Source of the DNA: Elusimicrobium sp.
GTDB lineage: Bacteria > Elusimicrobiota > Elusimicrobia > Elusimicrobiales > Elusimicrobiaceae
Reading direction: 5' to 3'
Length of the DNA: 64,000 nt
NCBI GenBank assembly: GCA_015062115.1
Contig: SUVG01000004.1
Coordinates: 1-64,000 of the forward strand
This document shows, one piece after another, positions 43,813 through 52,067 of this stretch (position 1 is the first letter of the stretch; each line of letters starts with the position of its first letter). The position numbers and the translations under genes are program-made. The notes beneath the pieces were generated by a model. It was given only the letters and a program-made list of their open reading frames with translations. It was not told the origin of the DNA and did not search any database.

Positions 43813-43822
43813 ATAAGCAAAA

Positions 43823-43890
43823 TAGGTCTTTTGAAGGAATAGAAAATAGGTCTAAAGGCCCTTGTATCCGCGAAGTAAATTGAGTAACAT
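43823..43890 (+). promoter_or_regulatory. Tandem RGGYC-N4-GRCCY element, site C, with promoter
   Basis: TAGGTCTTTTGAAGG at 43823 and TAGGTCTAAAGGCCCTTG at 43847-43864, 24 bp apart. The second copy ends in TTGTAT (-35-like, 43862-43867), with TAACAT (43885-43890) 17 bp later. The lipoprotein ATG at 43929 is 65 bp beyond the element. Confidence 0.6.
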
Positions 43891-43928
43891 ATTCTAGAGG
43901 TGATCCCTACGCTCATCGTGGTAAAATT

Positions 43929-44981
43929 ATGAAAAAAAATTCTTTTTTATTTCTTTTGTTGTTTGCGCTTGGTGCGCTTGTTTCTTGTACTCCTCCCGAA
44001 GAGGAAGTACACCCCAAACGCCCTTCTCAGCGTTCGGCTAACTTAAAGCATTATGTTTCTAAAGCGCAAAATTTGCGTGCGCAGGCATTGGCCCGTTCTA
44101 AGCCGTTGGTATCTAAACCGCTTTTGTCTGCAGATGTGTTTGCAAAACTGCACTTACAGGAAGATTCCCGCCTTTCCGCTTTTTTGACCGATTACCAAAA
44201 AAAATTGTCTGCTTCCGTGCGGGCGGCTTCCGCTGCGCGCGTGGCTGACAAAGCCGGCAAGTTGCTTACCAAATTCAGAAATGAAGTGGTTGCCACTGCC
44301 AAAGAGGCTAAAACTCCGCAAGAATTAAAAGAAAAAATAGCCGCTTTGAACGACGAAAACACAAAAGCCTTAACCGCTTTAACGCAGGAAGAAGAAACCC
44401 ACACTTGGAATATTCCCGATAAAAAATTGCTTGCGTATTCTCAACAGATGTTAGAAGACTCTTCCAGAGTGCTCTATAACGATATCCTGCGCGATTACGG
44501 ATTGCCCTGCGCTCAAAAAGCCTTGCCGATTCTCAAAAAAGCGGGGGACGACTCCTGCTTGGTGCTTTCTTCCGCACCCACTACGGAAGATGTGGAAGAA
44601 GAATTAAAACGCGTGGCCGCGGAAGCCGACAGCGCTTTTAACGAAGTATTGAAAAAATACGGGAATCCTTCCGTCCATTTTAAGCAGGAAGAAATTTCCG
44701 CCATTTCTGCCGAAGCAGCGGCTTCGTACACGGAATTGGAAAAACAATTTGAAAAATTATATGGGTTGGGGGCTGTTTCCCAAGCCAAACCCATTTTTGA
44801 ATCCTACCAAAACGGGCTTCAAACCCTTCTTTCCAAGCCGAGTCGTCTGAGTAGCAAACAAGAACAGTTGGAAAGATTGGAAGGCAACTTCCGCGAAGAA
44901 ATCACCTCGTTGCAAGTTCGCTTGAACAGTGATTTTGAACGCCGCGCCATGGCCCGGCGTTTATCGGCCACGGTGGAATAA
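43929..44981 (+). CDS. Helical lipoprotein, paired with the next gene
   Basis: 350 aa with lipobox LVSC (Cys about 20). Almost entirely alpha-helical and charged. It contains imperfect helical repeats of about 50 residues starting with YG and followed by YQ...L, for example LYGLGAVSQAKPIFESYQNG then SKQEQLERLEGNFREEI. The downstream gene has the same pattern, so the two probably diverged from one ancestor. Co-transcribed with the next gene (3-bp gap). Function unknown; an envelope scaffold is possible. Confidence 0.72.
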   Translation: MKKNSFLFLLLFALGALVSCTPPEEEVHPKRPSQRSANLKHYVSKAQNLRAQALARSKPLVSKPLLSADVFAKLHLQEDSRLSAFLTDYQKKLSASVRAASAARVADKAGKLLTKFRNEVVATAKEAKTPQELKEKIAALNDENTKALTALTQEEETHTWNIPDKKLLAYSQQMLEDSSRVLYNDILRDYGLPCAQKALPILKKAGDDSCLVLSSAPTTEDVEEELKRVAAEADSAFNEVLKKYGNPSVHFKQEEISAISAEAAASYTELEKQFEKLYGLGAVSQAKPIFESYQNGLQTLLSKPSRLSSKQEQLERLEGNFREEITSLQVRLNSDFERRAMARRLSATVE

Positions 44982-44984
44982 AAT

Positions 44985-46781
44985 ATGGAAAAAAAATCTT
45001 TGCTTCTTCAATTAAGCATTTTGATTATCGTGTTGCTGGGGGCCGGCCTGGCGGCGTTGCGTTGGTCGGGCGAGGAAGGAGTTTCCCACTCTTATAACAA
45101 GGCCCGCACTTCTTCGGGTTATGCCCAACAACCGCCGACTCGCGAACCTTCTTTTGAGAATTTGAAAAAGCAAGAAATGCTGGGGCTGGCCCCTTCTTCG
45201 CCGCGTACTGGAGCGAGATATGTAAGAACTCCCGACGGTCGTCTTGTTCCTGCCGGGCCGAGGTCTTCAACTGCGGCGAATCTCTCTGCCGATATGTCCC
45301 TTCCTTCCGGCCGTCCGTACGCCTTAGGCGGTCGTCATGGGGCTTCTGTGGGAAATTTACCGCAAAACTCTTTTAACCCCAAAGGCCTTTCCAATATCAA
45401 TTACAATAAATACGGTTCGTCTTCTGCGGGAACTTCCGCAGGGGGAACTGTGGCGGGGGGAGAAGGTGCCGCCCGCGCGGCAGGGGTTTATCAACCGACT
45501 GTTGCGGAGCAGCAAGCGCGCGAACTTGCGCCGTATATGGCTTCTTTAACTAATAAAGACCGTGCCAAAAAATTACAACAACAATTAAATGCCGTCACTC
45601 TTGGGGTGGAACGCGCCTTGGCGAAGGCTTTACTTCCTAAAAGTAAAAAAGATGCCAATATCGAAAAATACCTGAACAGAAACGCTTCCCCGCAAGCCGT
45701 AGCCGCCGGGCCGTTTGCCGGGGTTATCCAACAAGTTGCCGCCCAACGCGCAGGCGTAGTCAGCAGTATGGGAAACGCGTTTGGTAAAGAGGCCGCTAAA
45801 GAAGCGGGACAAGTGATGAGCGATTATCAAAACGAACTTTCTTCCGCGCTTACGCAACCCGGTCAAACGCAAGAACAATTAGCGCAAAAAACGCGTGAAA
45901 TCAGTCAAAAGTATAATGACAAACTCCAAAAGGTAAGTGAAAAGCACGGCTTTCAACAATTCTATGCCGAAAGAGTTGCCAAAGACAATCAACTCAAAGA
46001 AGAGCTTTCCAAACATTACGGGCCGGAAATTGTCGCCGCGGCCGGAGCAAAAATTGATGCCGCACGCGAAAAAGATATGCTCCTTGCAAGGCAAGGATTG
46101 CCTGCCGAGGAGTATTATAACCAGCAACTCTCCAACCAACAAAGCCGCCGCAAGGAAATTGAGGCCGTTATCACCGGTGCGGGGAAATCTACTCGTGGTT
46201 TATTGGAAGCCGAAAACCAGTTGGAACAAAACGAAGTAGCCCGTGCTTTAGAGGCGGAGGAGTCCGGCCAAAAACAAGTGCGCGTGTATCGTGCTTCCGA
46301 AGAAGAATTAACGGCTATCGGCACTTCTCTTTCTCAAGAACGCAAAGAAAAAGTACAGGCGGCCGATTCCTTGTATGGGGCGGAAGGCGCGCAACGCATG
46401 GACGCCGTTTACCAACGCTATTACCAGGAATATATGCGTATTTGGAACGACCCGGAAACTTCCCGCACGGAAAAACAAGAAGCCAGCATGAATTTGCGTC
46501 AGGAAGTGAATAACGAAATTGACCAAATCCAACGCGACCCGTCCTTACAACAAGCGCGTGTAACCCGTCAGGTAGATGCGCAAATGTCGCAGATTATGGA
46601 CAGTATGTCGGGTGCTTCGCCCGAACAGAAAGATGCGGTGGAACAGCGTGCCCGCCCGATATTAACCGAAATGTACGAACGCGCAAATGAAATTCAAAAT
46701 TCCAACTTGCCGGAAGATGAAAAACAACGCCGCTTGCAACGCGTGCAGGAAGACGCACAACGCCAACTTTCGGCTATCTAA
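44985..46781 (+). CDS. Membrane-anchored helical repeat protein
   Basis: 598 aa. An N-terminal signal-anchor helix (about 7-26, LLQLSILIIVLLGAGLAAL) is followed by a Ser/Gly-rich low-complexity region (about 30-170) and a Gln/Glu/Ala-rich helical part (about 175-598). Repeats such as DYQNELSSALTQPGQTQEQL and LYGAEGAQRMDAVYQRYYQE resemble units in the preceding lipoprotein. No catalytic motif. Probably works with that lipoprotein across the periplasm; this is inference from co-transcription and shared repeats. Confidence 0.7.
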   Translation: MEKKSLLLQLSILIIVLLGAGLAALRWSGEEGVSHSYNKARTSSGYAQQPPTREPSFENLKKQEMLGLAPSSPRTGARYVRTPDGRLVPAGPRSSTAANLSADMSLPSGRPYALGGRHGASVGNLPQNSFNPKGLSNINYNKYGSSSAGTSAGGTVAGGEGAARAAGVYQPTVAEQQARELAPYMASLTNKDRAKKLQQQLNAVTLGVERALAKALLPKSKKDANIEKYLNRNASPQAVAAGPFAGVIQQVAAQRAGVVSSMGNAFGKEAAKEAGQVMSDYQNELSSALTQPGQTQEQLAQKTREISQKYNDKLQKVSEKHGFQQFYAERVAKDNQLKEELSKHYGPEIVAAAGAKIDAAREKDMLLARQGLPAEEYYNQQLSNQQSRRKEIEAVITGAGKSTRGLLEAENQLEQNEVARALEAEESGQKQVRVYRASEEELTAIGTSLSQERKEKVQAADSLYGAEGAQRMDAVYQRYYQEYMRIWNDPETSRTEKQEASMNLRQEVNNEIDQIQRDPSLQQARVTRQVDAQMSQIMDSMSGASPEQKDAVEQRARPILTEMYERANEIQNSNLPEDEKQRRLQRVQEDAQRQLSAI

Positions 46782-46800
46782 CAAAATTGTTTTACCAAGC

Positions 46801-46830
46801 AAAACACCCCGATTATTCGGGGTGTTTTTT
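46801..46830. terminator. Bidirectional terminator between convergent genes
   Basis: AAAACACCCC-gattatt-CGGGGTGTTTTTT. Confidence 0.92.
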
Positions 46831-46878
46831 TATGGATATTTCATTATTTCTATTGAAAAAAACAGCGTGTGCGAAGTT

Positions 46879-48954
46879 TTAATTTTCGGGAGAAACAAAA
46901 TCTGCCAATGGAAAATAGTGGTTTAAGATATCTTTGTAATCTTGCCCCGCATCGGCCCTGCCTGCGGCACCCGTTTGGCAAAAACCTACGCCATGGCCCC
47001 ACCCGCCGCCATAGAAAACAAAGTGTTTGAGTTGGCGGTTTTCATAGTGGGGGACTACAATAAAATAACTGCTTCTAAGCATGCCTAAACTTAAATTATT
47101 GCGGATTACATTTTCTTTGTTCAGCGTGACGGTTCCCTTGGTTCCTTTGACAAGCAACCGACTGACATAGCCCGAGCGGCCGCGGCGTTGCGGGATCAAG
47201 GCAACAATACGGCCGATGTCTTTTTTCTTGCGCTTGATAACAGCCCGTAATTCTTCCTCGTCCACTACCCTCGTCCAACGGTATGCCGCCATGCTGACAT
47301 GTTTATCGTAGCGGCTGAAGGCATCGTGCGGATATTGCAATAATTCTTTGAAGTGATAAGGCTGGAGTTTTTCAAAGTCAAAATTTTTATAATCGGAAAC
47401 AGGGTGCAGATAGGGGGTGGAACTCCACCCGGCTTCTTTGGCGCTTTGTGTAAAACCGCCACAGTTGGCCGAAAACACGCTTTCTATCGGTTTTCCGTTA
47501 TATTGCATGGTTTGCCCTATGGTAGATTCTACGGCCGCATTTCCGCGTTCGCTTTCAGCACTGACACCTCCGTATACTTGGCAGTTTTGCGTGTCGCACA
47601 TATCGTAGCCGCTGGAGCGGTGTTTGCCGAGGTGTTTGAGGGCATAAGTGCGGGCCAGTACCGCTTGTGCGCGTAAGGCGTTCATGGGGAAGTTGGTAGG
47701 CATTTCCGAAGAAATAACCCCTTGCAGGTATTCTTCCATATCCACTACATTGACGGGTACCAATGTATTTAGTTTGGGGTTGTGGAGTACTTGTAATTTT
47801 CCGCGGTATTCTTTATCGTCCACGCTGGCCCAGGTCATGCCGGCGCCGCTCATGACATTTTTTACGATAATGGTGTGCCCTTCTCCTTCCGTTTTGGAAG
47901 AGGGGGAAACCGTAATAGATTTTTGAAAAGGAAATTTTTTACCGGTGGGGGATAAAAGATGCGTTTTGCCGTTTTCCAGTACGGCTACCCAACTTTCTTT
48001 GGCTTTACCGCGTACAAGAACTTTTCCGTTATCATTAAGTACCACAAACGCGTGCGACGGAATAAAGTGAACCGTCTTGCGGGCGGAAGGTTTACCGTTT
48101 GGGCGCATACCGATGCCGATTTTAATGGGGCGCGGGGCAACCCCTTCGGGTAGTATAACGGGCTTTACAAGCGTGTGGGAATCTATTTCTTTATCGGAAG
48201 AGAGTTGCTTTTCCGTACGGGTAATGCGCGGACGCAAGCGGGCCAGGGCCTTGCCGATTTCTTTGTTATTTTTATCGGACGAATAAATCATGCGGTATTG
48301 GCGGTAGGCTTCGTTATAATTGCCGATTTTTTCCAGCGCATTTGCGTAATGTTTTTTGGCTTCGATAAATTGGTGGTCGTAAGTGGATGCCTTTTGGAAA
48401 ACTTCCGCCGCATTTTTATAATCTTTTTCTTCCTCGTACAAAAGCCCCAGTAAATAGTTGGAAAGAGCCGTGTGGGAATTGCCGCGGGCCGCCATTTGGA
48501 AATTATACTTGGCTAAATTTTTTTCGTTAAGCCCCATTTGCGCGCGGGCTAAATTGATGTGTAAAAATTCGGCACGGAAAGGGTCGTGCGGAAGTTCGGA
48601 AAGCAAACGCTCCGCGTTTACATATTGTCCGTCCGCCAGGTAGGCCTCGGCAAGCGTTTCAATAATTTCGCGGTCTTGCGGATGGGCGCGGTAGCCCGCC
48701 AAAGAAATATCTACCGCCAGCTTGGGGGAATTGCGTTCCATGGCAATATAGGCCGCATTTAGAAACGCTTGTTTATTTTGCGTGTCTTTGGAAAGGGCTA
48801 TATAGGCTTGGAGGGCTTTTTCGGGCTCGTAAGAAAAGTATAAATCCCCGGCTTCTTTCAGGCGTTGTTCTTCGGTGAGCGAAGCGTTATTTTCGGCAGC
48901 GGAAACGGCCGAAAGACATATAAAAAAGAGAAGGACGGAAAGTAGTTTTTTCAC
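46879..48954 (-). CDS. TPR and SpoIID/LytB-domain envelope protein
   Basis: 691 aa from a GTG start at 48954, preceded by AGGGG. Signal peptide about 1-19 (AVSAAE). TPR helices occupy about 25-260. The C-terminal half (about 395-690) is a SpoIID domain: VVDMEEYLQGVISSEMPTNF, LRAQAVLARTYALKH, VFSANCGGFTQSA and GGWGHGVGFCQTGAAGRA. SpoIID proteins are lytic transglycosylases or amidase enhancers acting on peptidoglycan, known from sporulators but also widespread in non-sporulators. Here it probably serves cell-wall remodelling. Confidence 0.9.
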   Translation of the reverse strand: MKKLLSVLLFFICLSAVSAAENNASLTEEQRLKEAGDLYFSYEPEKALQAYIALSKDTQNKQAFLNAAYIAMERNSPKLAVDISLAGYRAHPQDREIIETLAEAYLADGQYVNAERLLSELPHDPFRAEFLHINLARAQMGLNEKNLAKYNFQMAARGNSHTALSNYLLGLLYEEEKDYKNAAEVFQKASTYDHQFIEAKKHYANALEKIGNYNEAYRQYRMIYSSDKNNKEIGKALARLRPRITRTEKQLSSDKEIDSHTLVKPVILPEGVAPRPIKIGIGMRPNGKPSARKTVHFIPSHAFVVLNDNGKVLVRGKAKESWVAVLENGKTHLLSPTGKKFPFQKSITVSPSSKTEGEGHTIIVKNVMSGAGMTWASVDDKEYRGKLQVLHNPKLNTLVPVNVVDMEEYLQGVISSEMPTNFPMNALRAQAVLARTYALKHLGKHRSSGYDMCDTQNCQVYGGVSAESERGNAAVESTIGQTMQYNGKPIESVFSANCGGFTQSAKEAGWSSTPYLHPVSDYKNFDFEKLQPYHFKELLQYPHDAFSRYDKHVSMAAYRWTRVVDEEELRAVIKRKKKDIGRIVALIPQRRGRSGYVSRLLVKGTKGTVTLNKENVIRNNLSLGMLRSSYFIVVPHYENRQLKHFVFYGGGWGHGVGFCQTGAAGRADAGQDYKDILNHYFPLADFVSPEN

Positions 48955-49009
48955 GAAGGGCCCCTATTTTTATTTTATTATATCATATCCCCGGCGGACT
49001 TCGTTTTAG

Positions 49010-49015
49010 TATAAT
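49010..49015 (+). promoter_or_regulatory. -10 box of lipA, leaderless spacing
   Basis: TATAAT ends 6 nt before the lipA ATG. No Shine-Dalgarno and no good -35. Confidence 0.5.
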
Positions 49016-49021
49016 TTTTAT

Positions 49022-49912
49022 ATGCTTCCTATTCCCCAATGGTTAAAAGATTTAGTCGGCCGCAACAAAGCGGCGTTTCATTCTTCCGCAGCGCAGGCAG
49101 CCCAGCGTTCGCTTGATCACAACTGTTTGCATACGGTGTGCCACTCCGCCAAATGCCCCAATCGCGGAGAGTGTTTTAATTGCGGCGATGCCACTTTTAT
49201 GGTGCTGGGGGATATCTGTACGCGCGGTTGCCGTTTTTGCGCGGTAACCAAAGGCAAACCGCTTGCTCCCGACACCAACGAGCCCGAACGGGTTGCTCAA
49301 GCGGTGAAAGCATGGAAAATTGAATATGCCGTTTTAACCATGCCCACCCGCGACGACTTGCAAGACGGCGGTGCGGCGCATTTTGCGCAAGTAATCAAGG
49401 CTATTCATACGCTTACGCCGAAAGTGCAGGTGGAGCCGTTAATCTCGGACTTAAAGGGAAATACAGACGCATTAAAAACCGTGCTGGAAGCCCACCCCGC
49501 AGTGCTTGCACACAATGTAGAAACGGTGCAGGAACTTTACCCTTCCGTACGCGTGGGTGCCGAATATAAACGCACGCTTACTTTGTTGGAAAACAGTAAA
49601 AAAATCGCGCCGGAAATTTTTACCAAGACGGGTTTTATGGTAGGCTTGGGGGAAACGGAAGAACAAATCAAAACCTTGATGCAGGACTTACGCAACGCAG
49701 GGGTAGATTTAATTACAATCGGGCAATACTTGGCTCCCTCAGCGGGGCATTATCCTGTGGTGCGCTATCCCGAGCCGCAAGAATATTCCGCTTGGGAAAA
49801 GCAGGCCCTTTCCATGGGATTTAAGGGGGCGGCCTGCGGGCCGCTCGTGCGCAGCAGTTACCGCGCGGGGGCTTTGTATCGCCAGGCATTGTTAAGCAAT
49901 ATAAAAAAATAA
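49022..49912 (+). CDS. lipA: Lipoyl synthase LipA
   Basis: 296 aa radical-SAM enzyme inserting two sulfurs into protein-bound octanoyl groups. Auxiliary cluster Cys are at 40, 45 and 51 (VCHSAKCPNRGEC). The radical-SAM CxxxCxxC is at 66, 70 and 73 (CTRGCRFC). Also ETVQELYPSVR, KTGFMVGLGET and the terminal GPLVRSSYRAG with the conserved RSSY Ser. No lipB or lplA is adjacent. It is probably leaderless. Confidence 0.96.
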   Translation: MLPIPQWLKDLVGRNKAAFHSSAAQAAQRSLDHNCLHTVCHSAKCPNRGECFNCGDATFMVLGDICTRGCRFCAVTKGKPLAPDTNEPERVAQAVKAWKIEYAVLTMPTRDDLQDGGAAHFAQVIKAIHTLTPKVQVEPLISDLKGNTDALKTVLEAHPAVLAHNVETVQELYPSVRVGAEYKRTLTLLENSKKIAPEIFTKTGFMVGLGETEEQIKTLMQDLRNAGVDLITIGQYLAPSAGHYPVVRYPEPQEYSAWEKQALSMGFKGAACGPLVRSSYRAGALYRQALLSNIKK

Positions 49913-49915
49913 TAG

Positions 49916-49921
49916 TATAAT
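49916..49921 (+). promoter_or_regulatory. -10 box of the acidic lipoprotein gene, leaderless spacing
   Basis: TATAAT ends 6 nt before the ATG at 49928, just after the lipA stop. No ribosome site. Confidence 0.45.
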
Positions 49922-49927
49922 AAAATT

Positions 49928-50296
49928 ATGAAGAAACTAATTTTTAGTTTATTTGTTTTAAGTTTTTTAACGGCTTGTGCCGGTAATCCGCCTGCGTGGT
50001 GGAACCCGGGAAATGTCTATTCCAACACGGGCCGCCAGACCGTTTCTAAAGAAAAGCAACAACCTAACCCCGCCCAAGCGGGTGCGCTTTTGGAAGAAAT
50101 GGAAGAAGAGCCGACCGAAGTTTCCATTTCCGTATCAGACGAATCTTACGAAGAAATGGCCCTGACCCCGTTGCAGGACGAAGAAAACGAGGAATTAAGC
50201 GGTGATTCTTCCGCCCAAAGCGTTACCCCGACAGAGGAAGATTTTACGGCGGATTCGTCGGTTGAAGGGCTTCCTCTGCCCAGCGTATTAGAGTAG
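49928..50296 (+). CDS. Small acidic lipoprotein
   Basis: 122 aa with lipobox LTAC (Cys about 18, then AGNPPAWWNPGN). The mature chain is very rich in Glu, Asp and Ser and likely disordered. No family recognised. It follows lipA by 15 bp but appears to have its own -10 box. Confidence 0.65.
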   Translation: MKKLIFSLFVLSFLTACAGNPPAWWNPGNVYSNTGRQTVSKEKQQPNPAQAGALLEEMEEEPTEVSISVSDESYEEMALTPLQDEENEELSGDSSAQSVTPTEEDFTADSSVEGLPLPSVLE

Positions 50297-50485
50297 ATTT
50301 GTTTTATAAAATTGTGTTATAACAACACAAGAAAAGTAGTTGTTGTTTTACCTAAACCTGTGGGTTTAGTTACAATGGCTGTTATTATTTGGGTTACTGA
50401 GAATGGCTCAAATATAATAGCCGTTTTTTTTATGCTTCTTCGGCTTCCTTGTTATATCTTGAGCCTAACAGAACAAGGAGAAAAA
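50297..50485. other. Intergenic region with several hairpins, possible terminator/small RNA
   Basis: ACAACA...TGTTGT (50326-50348, followed by TTTT), CTAAACC-tgt-GGGTTTAG (about 50352-50369), and GGCTGTTATTATTT against AAATATAATAGCC (about 50384-50427) ending in TTTTTTTT. The last looks like an intrinsic terminator, so a short untranslated RNA could lie between. No ORF with a ribosome site. Confidence 0.35.
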
Positions 50486-50641
50486 ATGAAAAAAATAGTA
50501 GTCTTGCTAGGAATCCTACTGTGTGGCACGGGGGTTGCCTTTGCACAAAGTGGACTAAGAGTAGGGGATAATTATATTTCTATATCCTTAGGAGGTGGAA
50601 ATTCTACTGACAAAGCAGAACAGGTCTTTGAATTGATATAA
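50486..50641 (+). CDS. Very short secreted peptide (possibly a gene remnant)
   Basis: 51 aa from ATG 50486 with AAGGAG 7 nt upstream. A complete signal peptide (about 1-21, GVAFAQS) is followed by only 30 residues, SGLRVGDNYISISLGGGNST and a short tail. It may be a genuine small secreted peptide or the 5' remnant of a longer secreted-protein gene. The hairpin right after it suggests an intact transcription unit. Confidence 0.5.
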   Translation: MKKIVVLLGILLCGTGVAFAQSGLRVGDNYISISLGGGNSTDKAEQVFELI

Positions 50642-50655
50642 CTTCCTACAAATTG

Positions 50656-50686
50656 GAACCCCTCGGTTTCTCCAACCGAGGGGTTC
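50656..50686 (+). terminator. Strong hairpin after the short secreted peptide
   Basis: GAACCCCTCGGTT pairs perfectly with AACCGAGGGGTTC over a 5-nt loop. The following T-run is weak (AACTTT). Confidence 0.7.
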
Positions 50687-50689
50687 AAC

Positions 50690-51176
50690 TTTGCGTCTTC
50701 ATTTATACTCCTTTTTTACATGTTTCCTACAACCGGGCCACCTAACGGGATTTATGCCGCCTGCGCTCCAGCACGGCCGAACCAATACATCAACCGGAGG
50801 AGTTACCGTCATTCCGCTTTGCCGCGCGGCCTTCTTCCGCCACGCTACACCGCTTTACGACGCTTGACAAGCACCCCGTTTCACAAAGAAACAAAACCCA
50901 AAGGCCCTGTTCCTCTGCCGCCGAAACCGTCATGCCTGATGCCCTTGCAAGACACCGAACAGTTATGTAACAAAACCGCTCTAAACTTGCAACCGGAACA
51001 CCCGCCCACATCTTTCGGCACGGTACCCGTCCCCGCTAACCTTCAGCTTTATCCGCTTTCCGGTAAACGGCACCCGTTGGCCCTTCAATTAAACTTCCGT
51101 AAAACTAGTATAAGGGAAAAAGAAAAAAAATCAAGGGGTAAAATAAAAAAATAATTTCTCGTCGGGGAAAAATAAA
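50690..51176. other. Unexplained GC-richer segment without a credible gene
   Basis: About 0.4 kb (50720-51110) is visibly richer in C/G than its neighbours. It has open frames on both strands (50720-51154 plus, 50790-51011 minus), but both give Pro/Arg- or Cys-rich peptides without ribosome sites. On the minus strand a TATACT box lies near 51107-51112. It could be a structured RNA or a decayed or repeat-derived sequence. RNase P RNA, tmRNA and SRP RNA signatures were not found. Confidence 0.35.
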
Positions 51177-51213
51177 AAACACCCCAAAAAGCAAATGCCT
51201 TTTGGGGTGTTTG
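51177..51213. terminator. Terminator (minus strand gene at 51227-51913)
   Basis: AAACACCCCAAAAAGC pairs with GCCTTTTGGGGTGTTT. Confidence 0.9.
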
Positions 51214-51226
51214 AAGGTAAAACTTT

Positions 51227-51913
51227 TTAGTCGGCCAATAAGTCTTCAGCCACGGGGGAATTTAGTTCTTCAAAATCTTTTAAGTTTTTGGAACCGATGC
51301 AAACATCAATCGTTTTGTATTTTGTGTTGATGATGAGGTGCAAGTTCGTCTTAAAAGTATAGTGGATAATTCCGTTTTCCAACAGGCTCGCTTTCAAGGG
51401 CGTAAGTTCCGCCGGGCGTTTGGTTTGTTGGGTGGGGGCGCTAAAGAAAAGACGCAAGAAGGTTACTTGCCCCAAAGACATATTGATCGGAGAGAAAGTA
51501 TCCGCGTTGCGGGCATAGATTTTGTAATCTTCAAAAATGTCGTTATCTTTAAGCACGCTTTCTACATAAGAGTGATTTTTCAAAATAGCATCTTTGTGTT
51601 GGTGCGCGGTTGCCTGATTAACGAAGGTGCGTTGGCGTTCGGTTTGGACGCGTTCCACTTCGGTACGGACGGCATCTTGGGCTTCGTAAGCACCTACGGG
51701 TACAAATTTATGAGAGGTACCCAAGCCTAAAAAGGCCGTTTTCAAAAAGCGTTTAGCATCATTTTTTTTGGTTTGCGATTTTACCGCATACAACCAATAG
51801 GCGTAGTACCCTTTGTGGGTAATGCCGGAGTAGCCGCTGGTCCAGTCTTTTTGGGCGGCGGCGGGCAAGGTGAGCCCTAAGAACAACACTGCAACAATAA
51901 TTACTTTCTTCAT
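51227..51913 (-). CDS. Secreted protein of unknown function
   Basis: 228 aa with a signal peptide (1-20, PAAAQK). A mixed helical/beta protein without recognised domain or Cys cluster. Its C-terminal third (YKIYARNADTFSPINMSLGQ and onward to the final beta strands) aligns loosely with the next minus-strand gene, so the two may be distant paralogs. AAAGG ribosome site upstream. The promoter region holds site D of the RGGYC-N4-GRCCY element. Confidence 0.68.
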   Translation of the reverse strand: MKKVIIVAVLFLGLTLPAAAQKDWTSGYSGITHKGYYAYWLYAVKSQTKKNDAKRFLKTAFLGLGTSHKFVPVGAYEAQDAVRTEVERVQTERQRTFVNQATAHQHKDAILKNHSYVESVLKDNDIFEDYKIYARNADTFSPINMSLGQVTFLRLFFSAPTQQTKRPAELTPLKASLLENGIIHYTFKTNLHLIINTKYKTIDVCIGSKNLKDFEELNSPVAEDLLAD

Positions 51914-51974
51914 GCTAGTATTCCTTTCATTGGTTTAGTTATGAAATATTATAAAAAAGATTTGTCCCCGTAAA

Positions 51975-52013
51975 AAAGGGTCAAAAGACCTATATGCGTA
52001 TAGGCCTTAGGAC
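51975..52013 (-). promoter_or_regulatory. Tandem RGGYC-N4-GRCCY element, site D
   Basis: On the minus strand TAGGTCTTTTGACCCTTT (51992-51975), preceded by GTCCTAAGGCCTA (52013-52001). A TATAAT follows about 18 bp after the -35 position. The gene start at 51913 is 62 bp downstream. Confidence 0.6.
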
Positions 52014-52020
52014 TCACATA

Positions 52021-52052
52021 AAAAAACCACTATCTGCAGATAGTGGTTTTTG
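52021..52052. terminator. Terminator of the minus-strand gene at 52068-52637
   Basis: AAAACCACTATCTG and CAGATAGTGGTTTT form a perfect symmetric hairpin. Confidence 0.88.
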
Positions 52053-52067
52053 TGAAAAGCAGAAACT

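Noticed and set aside
50690-51110. RNase P RNA, tmRNA or SRP RNA on either strand
   Set aside because: The conserved GAGGAAAGTCC and ACAGAACCCGGCTTA blocks of RNase P, the tmRNA tRNA-like ends and the SRP GGAAGCAGCC block were not found.
50720-51154. 144-aa plus-strand open frame
   Set aside because: No Shine-Dalgarno or leaderless -10, Pro/Arg-rich peptide without any recognisable pattern; treated as non-coding.
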